Below, piece by piece: positions 35,055 through 44,067 of a stretch of 64,000 nt of DNA (position 1 is the stretch's first letter; the number at the start of each line of letters is the position of its first letter). A model generated the notes under the pieces. That model saw nothing but the letters and a program-made list of their open reading frames with translations. It was not told the DNA's origin and ran no database searches. The stretch is from Flavobacterium sp. KMS (GTDB taxonomy: Bacteria; Bacteroidota; Bacteroidia; Flavobacteriales; Flavobacteriaceae), in contig NZ_JSYP01000010.1 in assembly GCF_000813005.1 (NCBI RefSeq), positions 1-64,000 on the forward strand, in the 5' to 3' direction. The translations under genes were made by a program, and so were the position numbers.

Positions 35055-35573
35055 ATGTCTGAGAAAAAATTAAAACGAATCAAGTTTAGAAAGAAATTGT
35101 TTGTCAAAAACCGTTTGGTTATTTTGAACGAAGATACTTTTGAAGAAATTTTTTCTTTCAAACTTAACCTCATGAATGTTTTTGTGGTAGCCACTCTTGG
35201 AGCAATTTTTTTAATATTAATTACAACTTTTATTATAGCATTTACTCCGTTAAGAGAATTTATACCAGGATATTCATCAACAGAATTAAAGAGAAATGCA
35301 ACTGAATTAGCTCTAAAATCTGATTCATTAACGGTGGCGTTAAAGAAAAATGAAACTTATATTAAAGCTATTCAAAAAGTGCTAACAGGCCAATTAGAAT
35401 ATGCTAAATTTAATAAAGATTCAATCTTGTCGAGTGTTGAAGTAAAAGAGGAAGATGTAAACTTAGCTCCATCCGAAGAGGAATTAAAACTGCGTGAGGA
35501 AGTGGCAAACGAAGAAAAAAAGGAAAACACTAGTTCTGTTAAAAAGAATAAAAGTGATAAAAAACAAAAGTAA
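35055..35573 (+). CDS. Membrane protein resembling the N-terminus of M23 peptidases, without catalytic domain
   Basis: The 172-residue protein has a basic N-terminus (KKLKRIKFRKKLFVKNRLVILNEDTFEE), one transmembrane helix at about 42-64, and the phrase PLREFIPGYSSTELKRNATELALKSDSL. A charged tail rich in Glu and Lys ends it. Flavobacterial M23 metallopeptidases have this same membrane-proximal region followed by a peptidase domain; here no H-x-x-x-D or H-x-H peptidase motif exists. It may act as a regulatory or scaffold paralogue. It ends four bases before the GH3-family gene, so they are co-transcribed. Confidence 0.75.
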   Translation: MSEKKLKRIKFRKKLFVKNRLVILNEDTFEEIFSFKLNLMNVFVVATLGAIFLILITTFIIAFTPLREFIPGYSSTELKRNATELALKSDSLTVALKKNETYIKAIQKVLTGQLEYAKFNKDSILSSVEVKEEDVNLAPSEEELKLREEVANEEKKENTSSVKKNKSDKKQK

Positions 35574-35576
35574 AGA

Positions 35577-37064
35577 ATGTCTATAAAATCAGTCGCTGCA
35601 AAATTATTTGCCAGCAAAATTTATAACAATACACAGGCTTGGGCCAAAAAACCTGTCGAAACTCAAATGAAGGTTTTTAAGAGTTTGATAAATGGGGCAA
35701 AAGATACTGAGTTTGGAAAAGATCATCACTTTGATAAAATAAAAACCATTCAGGATTTTAAAAACTATGTACCTGTAAGAGATTACGAAGATTTAAAGGG
35801 ATATATAGATAAAGTACGAGTAGGAGAGAAAGACATTCTCTGGAAAGGAAAACCACTTTATTTTGCTAAAACATCTGGTACAACTTCGGGAGCAAAGTAT
35901 ATTCCGCTTACCAAAGAATCAATGCCATATCATATTGAAGCTTCAAGAAATGCGATTTTGCATTATATTCATGAAACGGGAAATGCTGATTTTGTAGATG
36001 GTAAAATGATTTTCTTGCAAGGAAGTCCTGAATTGATAGAAAAAAACGGAATAAAACTAGGTCGCTTATCTGGTATTGCAGCTCATTTTGTGCCAAAATA
36101 TCTTCAAAAAAATCGTTTACCATCATGGGAAACTAATTGTATTGAAGATTGGGAAACTAAAATTAATGCAATTGTCGATGAAACAATAGATCAGGATATG
36201 ACTATTATTTCGGGAATTCCGTCTTGGGTACAAATGTATTTTGAGCGATTAGAAGAGAAAAGCGGAAAGAAAGTAGGGGATTTGTTTAAAAACTTCAATC
36301 TCTTTATTTACGGTGGAGTTAATTACGAGCCATACCGCGCGAAGTTTGAAAACCTGATTGGAAGAAAAGTTGATAGTATCGAGTTGTTTCCTGCTTCAGA
36401 AGGTTTCTTCGCCTATCAAGACTCTCAAAAATCTAAAGGAATGCTCTTGTTATTGAACTCGGGAATTTTTTATGAGTTTATAAAAGCAGATGAGTTCTTT
36501 AGCGAAAATCCAAAACGATTAACAATAGGAGAGGTAGAGTTAGGTATAAATTATGTCTTGATTATATCTACAAATGCCGGGCTTTGGGGTTATAATATTG
36601 GAGATACCGTTCAGTTTACATCTTTATATCCGCATCGAGTTATTGTATCGGGAAGAATCAAGCATTATATTTCGGCATTTGGAGAGCATGTTATTGGTAA
36701 TGAGGTCGAAAACGCTATGAAAGAAGCCATGGAAAACACCAATATCCGTATAAATGAATTTACTGTTGCACCACAAATAAATCCAACCGAAGGATTACCA
36801 TATCATGAATGGTTTGTAGAATTTGAAAATGAACCAGAAAATATGTTAACTTTCGCCGAAGCAATAGATGATTCTATGCGAAAGCAAAACATTTATTACG
36901 ACGATTTAATTACTGGAAATATTTTGCAAAAGGTTGTGATAACCAAAGTTACTAAAAATGGTTTCCAGGATTATATGAAATCCCAAGGGAAATTAGGAGG
37001 ACAAAACAAAATTCCGCGACTGTCTAATAACAGAGATATAGCAGACGCATTAAAAAATGAATAA
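35577..37064 (+). CDS. GH3 auxin-responsive-promoter-family protein
   Basis: A 495-residue adenylate-forming enzyme of the GH3 family, named after plant acyl-amido synthetases. The ATP-binding segment FAKTSGTTSGAKYIPLT is at about 97-111. FNLFIYGGVNYEPYRAKF and ELFPASEGFFAYQD follow, as do LWGYNIGDTVQFTSLYPHRVIVSGRIKHYISAFGEHV and a C-terminal cap domain. Bacterial members are thought to conjugate amino acids to acyl acids, but the substrate is not known here. It is flanked by the M23-associated gene and the nucleoside-phosphorylase-like gene in a tight row. Confidence 0.88.
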   Translation: MSIKSVAAKLFASKIYNNTQAWAKKPVETQMKVFKSLINGAKDTEFGKDHHFDKIKTIQDFKNYVPVRDYEDLKGYIDKVRVGEKDILWKGKPLYFAKTSGTTSGAKYIPLTKESMPYHIEASRNAILHYIHETGNADFVDGKMIFLQGSPELIEKNGIKLGRLSGIAAHFVPKYLQKNRLPSWETNCIEDWETKINAIVDETIDQDMTIISGIPSWVQMYFERLEEKSGKKVGDLFKNFNLFIYGGVNYEPYRAKFENLIGRKVDSIELFPASEGFFAYQDSQKSKGMLLLLNSGIFYEFIKADEFFSENPKRLTIGEVELGINYVLIISTNAGLWGYNIGDTVQFTSLYPHRVIVSGRIKHYISAFGEHVIGNEVENAMKEAMENTNIRINEFTVAPQINPTEGLPYHEWFVEFENEPENMLTFAEAIDDSMRKQNIYYDDLITGNILQKVVITKVTKNGFQDYMKSQGKLGGQNKIPRLSNNRDIADALKNE

Positions 37065-37094
37065 AACTTAAAAGTTTCAAAAAATATATTAAGC

Positions 37095-38774
37095 ATGAAA
37101 GAATCAAAAAACATTTCGAGATCAAGAGCACAAGAATCATCAGCTGCTATCGAAAAAATGTACATTACAATGCGCCATTTGTTTAACAGAGGTTTTTATA
37201 AACCAATGGGAATCTCGGGCGATACATTACGTGAAGCATTATTAGCTTTACGACCAGAAATTTACGGAAATATTGCCGAAGAGAAAGTAGAACTTAACGG
37301 ACTTTTATATGTTATAGAACGACTTCCGGTAGGAATTGAACAATGTCGTTTTATTAATTTAACTTCAGATGAAGGATATTCTAAATCGCATTTTCAAGCG
37401 ATTGTTCCTCCAAAAAGAAGAAGAAATTGTTATAGAATCGACGAGGAGCAAATGAACGTGGAAATTACTCGTGGTCGTTCAGATATCTATGATATTTTAA
37501 CGCATTTGACTTTTATCTTTATCGAATCTCATAAAATCAGAAACAGAGTTTTATTAGATGATGGAGGCGAAGTTTCACGCGATTGGTTAAAACTTGAACT
37601 TGCAGTAATGCAAACCAAAAAGTTACCACTTGTAGAGAAAGAGAAAGCAATATCGCATGTAGCAAATATCTTAGGAAGAACATTTGAAGATGTTCTTAAT
37701 ATCTACGATGCTTTTGGATCAGAAGCTGAACCAGACAGGTTCTTAAATATCATTTACTGGTTAGGAAAATTAGCAATCGAAGAAGTTGTTGAGAATAATA
37801 AACGTACAATTACATTCAGTCCTATTTTGCGAGAGCGTTTAGGACACCATATTCACGGAGAAATCTGGGCAACAAACATCAAGGAGGTTTTAAAAGCAAA
37901 TGCGCTTCTTGACCGTCCTATACATGTTATAAGTGCTAACATGCATAGTGTAATGAATTCTATCTTTGCAACACCAGTTTTAAAAACTAAGTTCAAGGAC
38001 AAGTCTGATTTCTTTATTTATGAAGAATTAAGCAAGTCAGGAGCAAATGCAATACGTAAAGATGTTGAAACAGTTGCCTTAAAAAATGGAATGATTTCGT
38101 TGCTGGATACTTCAGGAACAAATATCGACGTACAAATTTTTGATACGGCTAAGATTGATTGGGCAAAAACAGCATTTCCAAAAGCCGATTTAGGAGATAA
38201 AAAACCAGTAATCATTGTTATGGATTATGCGTTTGGAGAACAAGCTTATGAAACTATCGATGAGTTACTAAAACCTTATAAAAAAGATACGCTACTTAAC
38301 GTAAAATCGGTTTCGATTATGGGTAAAGCAGGGATTCTAGAAGGAGGAAAAGGAGATATCATGATTCCTACAGCACATATAAATGAAGGAACTGCGGATA
38401 ATTACTTTTTCGAGAATGAATTAAAAGGAGCAATGTTTGAAGGAAATGATATTGCAGTTTTTGAAGGAGCAATGGTTACCGTATTAGGAACATCATTACA
38501 AAACCGTGATTTATTAAAATTCTTTCACGAATCGACTTGGAGCGTTATTGGTCTGGAAATGGAAGGATCATATTACCAAAAAGCAATTCAATCGGCTTCA
38601 AAAATTAGAAAAAGCGTTCCGCATGATATAAAAGTTAGATATGCTTATTATGCATCAGATAACCCATTAGAAACAGGAAGTACTTTGGCTTCTGGAGGAT
38701 TAGGAACAACAGGTGTAAAACCAACATATTTGATTACGATAAAAATTCTAGAGCAGATTTTTAACGTTAAGTAA
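37095..38774 (+). CDS. Conserved Bacteroidota protein with nucleoside-phosphorylase-like C-terminal domain (DUF6909-like)
   Basis: A 559-residue protein with a helical N-terminal half (about 1-340) lacking recognisable motifs. Its C-terminal half resembles the nucleoside-phosphorylase/MTA-SAH nucleosidase fold: VIIVMDYAFGEQAYE, SVSIMGKAGILEGGKGDIMIPTAHI, FEGAMVTVLGTSLQNRD and SVIGLEMEGSYYQKA. The last resembles the E-M-E-x-x-x ribose-binding motif. I recall the family name DUF6909 but cannot confirm it. Substrate and reaction are unknown. It follows the GH3 gene by 30 bases. Confidence 0.72.
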   Translation: MKESKNISRSRAQESSAAIEKMYITMRHLFNRGFYKPMGISGDTLREALLALRPEIYGNIAEEKVELNGLLYVIERLPVGIEQCRFINLTSDEGYSKSHFQAIVPPKRRRNCYRIDEEQMNVEITRGRSDIYDILTHLTFIFIESHKIRNRVLLDDGGEVSRDWLKLELAVMQTKKLPLVEKEKAISHVANILGRTFEDVLNIYDAFGSEAEPDRFLNIIYWLGKLAIEEVVENNKRTITFSPILRERLGHHIHGEIWATNIKEVLKANALLDRPIHVISANMHSVMNSIFATPVLKTKFKDKSDFFIYEELSKSGANAIRKDVETVALKNGMISLLDTSGTNIDVQIFDTAKIDWAKTAFPKADLGDKKPVIIVMDYAFGEQAYETIDELLKPYKKDTLLNVKSVSIMGKAGILEGGKGDIMIPTAHINEGTADNYFFENELKGAMFEGNDIAVFEGAMVTVLGTSLQNRDLLKFFHESTWSVIGLEMEGSYYQKAIQSASKIRKSVPHDIKVRYAYYASDNPLETGSTLASGGLGTTGVKPTYLITIKILEQIFNVK

Positions 38775-38892
38775 TAGCATTACATACAAGGGTACAAAAG
38801 TGCCCTTGATAAAACAAAAAATAGGTTTGCGATTGATGTTATCGCAAAGATTAGATTACAATATTTTAAAGAATGTAATTTATAAATTCAAT

Positions 38893-38900
38893 TACATTTG
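38893..38900 (+). promoter_or_regulatory. -7 promoter box of the polysaccharide unit
   Basis: TACATTTG matches TAnnTTTG 18 bases before the ATG at 38919. This is why an upstream in-frame TTG at 38898 is not used as a start. Confidence 0.6.
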
Positions 38901-38918
38901 CCACATACAAAAAATACA

Positions 38919-39902
38919 ATGAAAAGAATACTTATTACAGGAGCAGCAGGATTTTTAGGTTCACATCTTTGCGACCGTTTTATAAAAGAAGGTTATTATG
39001 TTATCGGAATGGATAACTTAATTACTGGTGATTTAAAAAACATCGAGCATTTATTTAAACTTGAAAGTTTCGAATTTTATCATCACGATATCACAAAATT
39101 TGTACATGTTCCTGGAGATTTAGATTATATACTACATTTTGCTTCACCAGCAAGTCCGATAGATTATTTAAAAATTCCTATTCAAACCTTAAAAGTAGGT
39201 TCATTAGGAACACATAATTTATTAGGATTGGCTCGTGTAAAACAAGCAAGAATTTTGATAGCTTCAACATCTGAGGTTTATGGAGATCCTTTGGTTCACC
39301 CACAAACAGAAGAATACTATGGTAATGTAAATACAATAGGACCACGTGGAGTTTATGATGAGGCAAAACGTTTTCAGGAATCAATAACAATGGCGTATCA
39401 TACTTTTCATGGAGTAGAAACCAGAATTGTACGTATTTTTAATACCTACGGGCCAAGAATGCGACTTAATGATGGTCGTGTAATTCCTGCTTTTATCGGT
39501 CAGGCACTTCGTGGCGAAGATTTAACGATTTTTGGCGATGGTATGCAAACTCGTTCATTTTGCTATGTAGATGATCAGGTAGAAGGAATTTTCAGATTAC
39601 TACACTCAGATTATGTGTATCCGGTTAATATTGGGAATCCAGATGAAATCACTATTAAAGATTTTGCTGAAGAAATTATAAAACTTACAGGAACAAACCA
39701 AAAAGTAGTTTACCATCCTTTACCAATAAACGATCCATTACAGCGCCAACCAGATACTACAAAGGCAAAAGAATTACTTGGTTGGGAAGCAAAAGTAAAT
39801 CGTGCCGACGGTATGAAAATCACATATGATTATTTTAAATCACTTTCTAAAGAAGAGTTATCAAAAGAAGAACATAAAGATTTTTCAAACTATATAAGAT
39901 AA
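38919..39902 (+). CDS. UDP-glucuronate decarboxylase (UDP-xylose synthase)
   Basis: An extended short-chain dehydrogenase that makes UDP-xylose from UDP-glucuronate. The 327-residue protein has the NAD motif GAAGFLG (8-14), HFASPASP (83-90), the catalytic STSEVYGDP with Ser118, and YDEAKR (Y146, K150). [10 protein letters not shown] follows. The NxYGPR and VNIGNP phrases match Uxs/ArnA-like decarboxylases. It starts a row with a polyprenyl glycosylphosphotransferase and a GT2, so it probably supplies xylose-type sugars for a surface polysaccharide. Confidence 0.9.
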   Translation: MKRILITGAAGFLGSHLCDRFIKEGYYVIGMDNLITGDLKNIEHLFKLESFEFYHHDITKFVHVPGDLDYILHFASPASPIDYLKIPIQTLKVGSLGTHNLLGLARVKQARILIASTSEVYGDPLVHPQTEEYYGNVNTIGPRGVYDEAKRFQESITMAYHTFHGVETRIVRIFNTYGPRMRLNDGRVIPAFIGQALRGEDLTIFGDGMQTRSFCYVDDQVEGIFRLLHSDYVYPVNIGNPDEITIKDFAEEIIKLTGTNQKVVYHPLPINDPLQRQPDTTKAKELLGWEAKVNRADGMKITYDYFKSLSKEELSKEEHKDFSNYIR

Positions 39903-41255
39903 ATGCGGACAAAAACAGGAAGATATTCAGGTTATATCCGACCCTTTTCATATTTGATAGATTTAATTATCATCAATGTATTTGCGGTTTATATAATTGA
40001 TTTTCCTGTTAATCAAATAGCATTTCCTATAGCTTTAAGCGTCGCTTGGCTGTGTATCGCAGTTCATTTAGGTTTTTATGAAGTATATCGATATACCAAA
40101 GTAATTGCAATCTTAAATTGTGCACTCAGTCAATATGTTTTATTTAGCTTAATAACATTTGCAATAGCTTATTTTTATTCTCAAAAAATAAGCTTACCTG
40201 CAGTGATAGTATTCATTAGCGCATCTTTCCTGGTGATACTAACAATTAAGTTTTCTGTTTATTTTTTCCTAAAAAAATATAGAGTTCTTTATGGAGGTAA
40301 TTCCAGACGAGTTGTTTTAATGGGAAACAGCAAAAGTGTTACCCCGCTGCAAAACTTCTTCACAGAAAATCTGGATTACGGCTATAAACTGATTCATATA
40401 TTTGATATTGAAAGTGAAGAGGAAGATCATATTAATAAAATGCTGGATTTTGTTTTAGTACATAAAATAGATGAAATGTATTGCTCGATGACCGATTTAT
40501 CTCAACAACAAATGAGAGATATTATTCATTTTGCAGATAATAATTTGAAGACATTAAAATTTATTCCTGACGAAAAACAAATATTTTTCAGAAATTTCAT
40601 GTTCGAATATTATGACTACATACCAGTTATAAAACTAAGAGATATTCGATTAGATGATAAATTTAATAAAGTTATTAAACGTGCTTTTGATATTGTCTTC
40701 TCCTTAACAATTTTAATTGGACTACTTTCCTGGTTAACACCAATTTTAGCCATTTTAATAAAATTAGAAACCAAAGGACCTATATTTTTTAAACAAAGAC
40801 GAAACGGACTTAATAATAAAGAGTTTGATTGTTATAAGTTTAGATCAATGAAATTAAATGATGTGGCCCATTTGAATCAGATTACTAAAAATGATGTTCG
40901 GGTTACTAAACTTGGTAGATTTATGAGGAAAACCAGTATTGACGAATTACCTCAGTTTTTCAATGTTCTAAAAAACGATATGTCGGTAGTTGGGCCAAGA
41001 CCGCATATGGTTAGTTATACCGAAAGATATGCCGTACAGGTTAATAAATTCATGGTACGCCATTTTGTTAAACCAGGCATTACAGGATTAGCTCAAACGA
41101 GCGGCTTTCGTGGTGAAGTCGAAACAGACAAAGACATTATCAATCGCGTAAAATATGATATCTTTTATATGGAAAATTGGTCTATTTTATTAGATATAAA
41201 AATCATTTTTGATACCGTTTATAATACGCTCAAAGGCGATGAAAAAGCATATTAA
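39903..41255 (+). CDS. Polyprenyl glycosylphosphotransferase (sugar transferase)
   Basis: The 450-residue membrane enzyme has four to five N-terminal transmembrane helices (about 14-125) and a Rossmann-like middle. The bacterial sugar transferase domain reads KVIKRAFDIVFSLTILIGLLSWL, GPIFFKQRRNGLNNKEFDCYKFRSMK, RKTSIDELPQFFNVLKNDMSVVGPRP and FVKPGITGLAQ. Such WbaP/WcaJ-type enzymes attach the first sugar-phosphate to undecaprenyl phosphate. It starts directly after the Uxs stop and overlaps the GT2 start by one base, so the three are coupled. Confidence 0.92.
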   Translation: MRTKTGRYSGYIRPFSYLIDLIIINVFAVYIIDFPVNQIAFPIALSVAWLCIAVHLGFYEVYRYTKVIAILNCALSQYVLFSLITFAIAYFYSQKISLPAVIVFISASFLVILTIKFSVYFFLKKYRVLYGGNSRRVVLMGNSKSVTPLQNFFTENLDYGYKLIHIFDIESEEEDHINKMLDFVLVHKIDEMYCSMTDLSQQQMRDIIHFADNNLKTLKFIPDEKQIFFRNFMFEYYDYIPVIKLRDIRLDDKFNKVIKRAFDIVFSLTILIGLLSWLTPILAILIKLETKGPIFFKQRRNGLNNKEFDCYKFRSMKLNDVAHLNQITKNDVRVTKLGRFMRKTSIDELPQFFNVLKNDMSVVGPRPHMVSYTERYAVQVNKFMVRHFVKPGITGLAQTSGFRGEVETDKDIINRVKYDIFYMENWSILLDIKIIFDTVYNTLKGDEKAY

Positions 41256-42025
41256 TGGATTTAGTTTCTATTTTAATTCCAACGTATAATTGCGAAAATT
41301 TCATCCGCTCTACAATACAATCAGTACTTAACCAAAGTTATTCTCATTGGGAAATTATTATTGTAGATGATGCATCTACAGATAATACAGTAGTAATAAT
41401 AAAAGAATTTGCTCAAGACGATAATCGAATAAAACTAACTGAATTAGAAAAAAATTCAGGAAATGGTTTTGCCAGAAACATAGCTTTAGATAAAGCAGCT
41501 GGAAGGTATATTGCGTTTCTTGATGCAGATGATTTATGGTTTCCCTTAAAATTAGAAAAACAAATACAGTTCTTAAAAGATAAGGATCTGCCGTTTACAT
41601 TTAGTTTTTATGAGTGGATTGATGAAGAAGGTAATGTTTTAAATAAAAAGATAGAAGCTCCAATAAATTTAACTTACGAAGAATTGTTCTTCTGTAATTA
41701 TGTGGGGAACTTAACTGCAATTTACGATGTTGAATTTTTCGGAAAAATCAGAATAGAAGCGACTCAAAAAAGGCAAGATTGGCGTTTGTGGCTCACAATT
41801 TTAAAACAAATCAAAGAAGCAAAACCTGTTCCTGAATCATTGGCTTATTACAGAATAAGAAAAGATTCCATTTCATCTTCAAAGTTCAAATTGATAAAAC
41901 ATAATTTCGGTGTTTACAGACGATTCCATGGGTTTAATTTTGTGGTTTCCTGTATCTATATGACTCGGTTTTTGTTCACACAATTGGTTATTAAACCAAG
42001 ATATATAAAGACATATTTTTTATAA
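41255..42025 (+). CDS. Family 2 glycosyltransferase
   Basis: 256 residues. The GT-A fold opens with VSILIPTYNCENFIRSTIQSVLNQSYSHWEIIIVDDASTDNT, followed by the metal-binding DxD segment IAFLDADDLW and the acceptor-side segment KRQDWRLWLTILKQIK. A C-terminal hydrophobic segment (FNFVVSCIYMTRFLFTQLVI) is typical. Donor and acceptor are unknown. The start codon overlaps the stop of the glycosylphosphotransferase by one base. The 3' end touches a 37-base palindrome that separates it from ORF6N. Confidence 0.92.
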   Translation: MDLVSILIPTYNCENFIRSTIQSVLNQSYSHWEIIIVDDASTDNTVVIIKEFAQDDNRIKLTELEKNSGNGFARNIALDKAAGRYIAFLDADDLWFPLKLEKQIQFLKDKDLPFTFSFYEWIDEEGNVLNKKIEAPINLTYEELFFCNYVGNLTAIYDVEFFGKIRIEATQKRQDWRLWLTILKQIKEAKPVPESLAYYRIRKDSISSSKFKLIKHNFGVYRRFHGFNFVVSCIYMTRFLFTQLVIKPRYIKTYFL

Positions 42026-42060
42026 TTCTTTAAGGTCACAATTTGTGACCTTAAAGAATT
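42024..42060. terminator. 37-base palindrome between convergent GT2 and ORF6N genes
   Basis: Perfect 18-base arms (AATTCTTTAAGGTCACAA and complement) flank a single central T. As a bidirectional terminator it serves both genes. Its core GTCACAA-T-TTGTGAC resembles a palindrome inside the ORF6N coding sequence. Confidence 0.8.
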
Positions 42061-42062
42061 TA

Positions 42063-42584
42063 TTATTTTTTATATCCAATTTTTACTCTTTCACTTTCGT
42101 CTTCTTTTTTCTCTGTTAATTCATCCAGATAAGAAAACACCAATTCAATATTTTTATCATGATTCTCTAATTTCTTTTGAATCTGTAAGATATCAACCTT
42201 AATCTCTGTGGTGTCCAAAAGCATTTGTCTCACTTTCGTGAAAATACGCATGATCTGAATATTGGTTTGAATTGCTTTATCGCTTTTTAGAACGCTTGAT
42301 ATCATGAGAATACCATGTTCCGTAAATGCAAAAGGTAATGTTCTACTTCCTCCCCAACTTGAAGTCGCAATTTGCGACTTCAAGTTTTCAAATTCACTTT
42401 CCGTAAGTTGAAACATGAAATCTTCTGGAAATCGAGATGAATTTCTTTTTACTTGTTCATTTAATCTTTTTGTTTGAACATCGTAAAGCATTGCTAAATC
42501 AAATGCGAGCATCACTTTTTGACCGCGCATAAAATATATTTTGTTTGAGATAGTTTCTTCAGAAAGTAAAGGTTGATCGTCCAT
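42063..42584 (-). CDS. ORF6N-domain DNA-binding protein
   Basis: The 173-residue protein has an ORF6N domain: ISNKIYFMRGQKVMLAFDLAMLYDVQTKRLNEQVKRNSSRFPEDFMFQLTESEFENLKSQIATSS, then GGSRTLPFAFTEHGILMISSVLKS. The C-terminal 70 residues are a helical coiled coil. ORF6N, like KilA-N and BRO, is typical of phage and viral DNA-binding proteins, but no phage gene is adjacent. The gene sits within the polysaccharide region and opposes the GT2. A near-perfect palindrome occurs in its coding sequence at 42356-42386. Confidence 0.88.
   Translation of the reverse strand: MDDQPLLSEETISNKIYFMRGQKVMLAFDLAMLYDVQTKRLNEQVKRNSSRFPEDFMFQLTESEFENLKSQIATSSWGGSRTLPFAFTEHGILMISSVLKSDKAIQTNIQIMRIFTKVRQMLLDTTEIKVDILQIQKKLENHDKNIELVFSYLDELTEKKEDESERVKIGYKK
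42356..42386. promoter_or_regulatory. 31-base palindrome inside the ORF6N coding sequence
   Basis: Perfect 15-base arms AACTTGAAGTCGCAA and complement around a central T. It encodes N-L-K-S-Q-I-A-T-S-S of the ORF6N protein. The core GTCGCAA-T-TTGCGAC parallels the palindrome at 42024-42060. Possible binding site or mRNA hairpin; role unproven. Confidence 0.5.
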
Positions 42585-42623
42585 AAGTTTTTATAAAAAA
42601 ACAAATGTAAGATTTTATTTATA

Positions 42624-43934
42624 TTATAAATAAGATTTAAACTGTTTTAGTTTTCCGCGATTGGTTCTTTCTAAAACTGTTTTTCGGGTAAAAGTGAAGT
42701 TTAAATCAGGTTCCAGATAAAGGTCTATTGCCTCTTCTATTTTCTGAATTTGGTTTTTATCGAGTTCATTATCACTAACATATTCTATTTCAAAAGAATC
42801 TAATTGCGTTTGTTTGATTATAAACTCTTTTACATTTCCATCGTCTTCTATGATGCTTTTGGTCACATAATAAAAGGTTAATCCCGGCGATTTTTTCCCG
42901 CTTGGTAAAATGGCAATATCATTGGTTCTACCAATCAATTGTTTTAAAATAGGCTTTTGTAATGTACTTTTTTCATCCAGAATCCCCATGTCGCCAATTT
43001 CATATCTTATAAACGGATGGGCTTTATTATATAATGATGTAATTACAACTTTACCTTCAGTCCCGTTAGGAACTGGTTGATTATTCTCGTCCAAGATTTC
43101 AACAAAAAGAGTTTCTGCATTTATTTGCCATTCTCCATCAGGATTTTCAAAAGCAATTAAATCAAGTTCAGATGCTCCATATTCATTAACGATCGGAATC
43201 CCAAATTGCTTCTTCAAAAGAATTTTATCACTTTCAAAAAGCATTTCAGATGTTACGATACAAACTTTTAAACTAGGGCAAATATCCTTTAATATGATGT
43301 TTTTCTTTTCTAAAAACTTAGCAAATAAAACAATTGAACTTGTATACCCGTTGAGGTAATCAAATTTTTTGGCTTTGAATTTTTTTAGAAAGCTTTCTAA
43401 AACGGCATCAGATAAATTAAAAATCGGAAACCGATAACGGTTACTCAAAAAATCTTTAAATCGTTCTTTTTTGTATCCAATAAAATCCATCGGAATCCCA
43501 TAAAAACGAGCCTGATAGGAAGTATTAAAATTTATTCCGTGCCAGCCAAAACGCATAATATTTGAAGACCAGGTTAGGGCATGGCAATACTTATCCTTGG
43601 CAAAAACAAAAGGAGTTCCGCTTGACCCAGAGGTTTTGTTGAGGTATACGTTTTTGATAGAATAACCTTTAGATAATCTCTCAGAAAGTGGTTTTTGCAA
43701 ATTCTGTTTATTCAAAACGGGTAAATCATTCCAGTTTTTGGTATTTACAGCACCAACTATCATTGCATAAAATGGATTATTTTGTAAATGATAAGCAACA
43801 ATTCCTTCTTTTTTATGTTCAATAAATTGAGCATGTTCTTCTTCGGAAAGCTGAATAATGGTATCCAATTCGGTTTTAGCTTCCTTAATCGGAAATCCAT
43901 TTATAATAAGAGAAAGATCAAAAAGTCGAAGCAT
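42624..43934 (-). CDS. CapK-like adenylate-forming protein (phenylacetate-CoA ligase family)
   Basis: A 436-residue ANL-type enzyme related to PaaK/CapK proteins of capsule loci. The ATP-binding loop NKTSGSSGTPFVFAKD, FNLSDAVLESFLKKFK, VTSEMLFESDK and VNEYGASELDLIAFEN are visible. So are YEIGDMGILDE and LIGRTNDIAILPSGKKS, with a small C-terminal cap. Substrate is unknown; CapK-like proteins are often near polysaccharide genes, as here. A -7 box at 43953-43960 covers an upstream in-frame ATG (43955), so the start is placed at 43934; an ATG at 43943 is also possible. Confidence 0.8.
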   Translation of the reverse strand: MLRLFDLSLIINGFPIKEAKTELDTIIQLSEEEHAQFIEHKKEGIVAYHLQNNPFYAMIVGAVNTKNWNDLPVLNKQNLQKPLSERLSKGYSIKNVYLNKTSGSSGTPFVFAKDKYCHALTWSSNIMRFGWHGINFNTSYQARFYGIPMDFIGYKKERFKDFLSNRYRFPIFNLSDAVLESFLKKFKAKKFDYLNGYTSSIVLFAKFLEKKNIILKDICPSLKVCIVTSEMLFESDKILLKKQFGIPIVNEYGASELDLIAFENPDGEWQINAETLFVEILDENNQPVPNGTEGKVVITSLYNKAHPFIRYEIGDMGILDEKSTLQKPILKQLIGRTNDIAILPSGKKSPGLTFYYVTKSIIEDDGNVKEFIIKQTQLDSFEIEYVSDNELDKNQIQKIEEAIDLYLEPDLNFTFTRKTVLERTNRGKLKQFKSYL

Positions 43935-43952
43935 TTGGAGCATAAATTTCAC

Positions 43953-43960
43953 CAAAAATA
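43953..43960 (-). promoter_or_regulatory. -7 promoter box of the CapK-like gene
   Basis: The minus strand reads TATTTTTG. It decides the start choice for the CapK-like gene. Confidence 0.55.
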
Positions 43961-44034
43961 ATATTTACCAACAACTAAAGTTCAACAACCAACAACTTTT
44001 TAAAAATTAATTCTGTTTTAAGGTTAAAAGCAAT

Positions 44035-44042
44035 TATTTTTG
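44035..44042 (+). promoter_or_regulatory. -7 promoter box of purD
   Basis: TATTTTTG matches TAnnTTTG 26 bases before the purD ATG. Confidence 0.6.
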
Positions 44043-44067
44043 CACCACAACTAAATACAACTATACA

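Noticed and set aside
39342..39349. CCACGTGG palindrome in the UDP-glucuronate decarboxylase gene
   Set aside because: Only the 8-base core of parS is present; the flanking TGTT/AACA positions do not match, and it is explained by codons for P-R-G-V.
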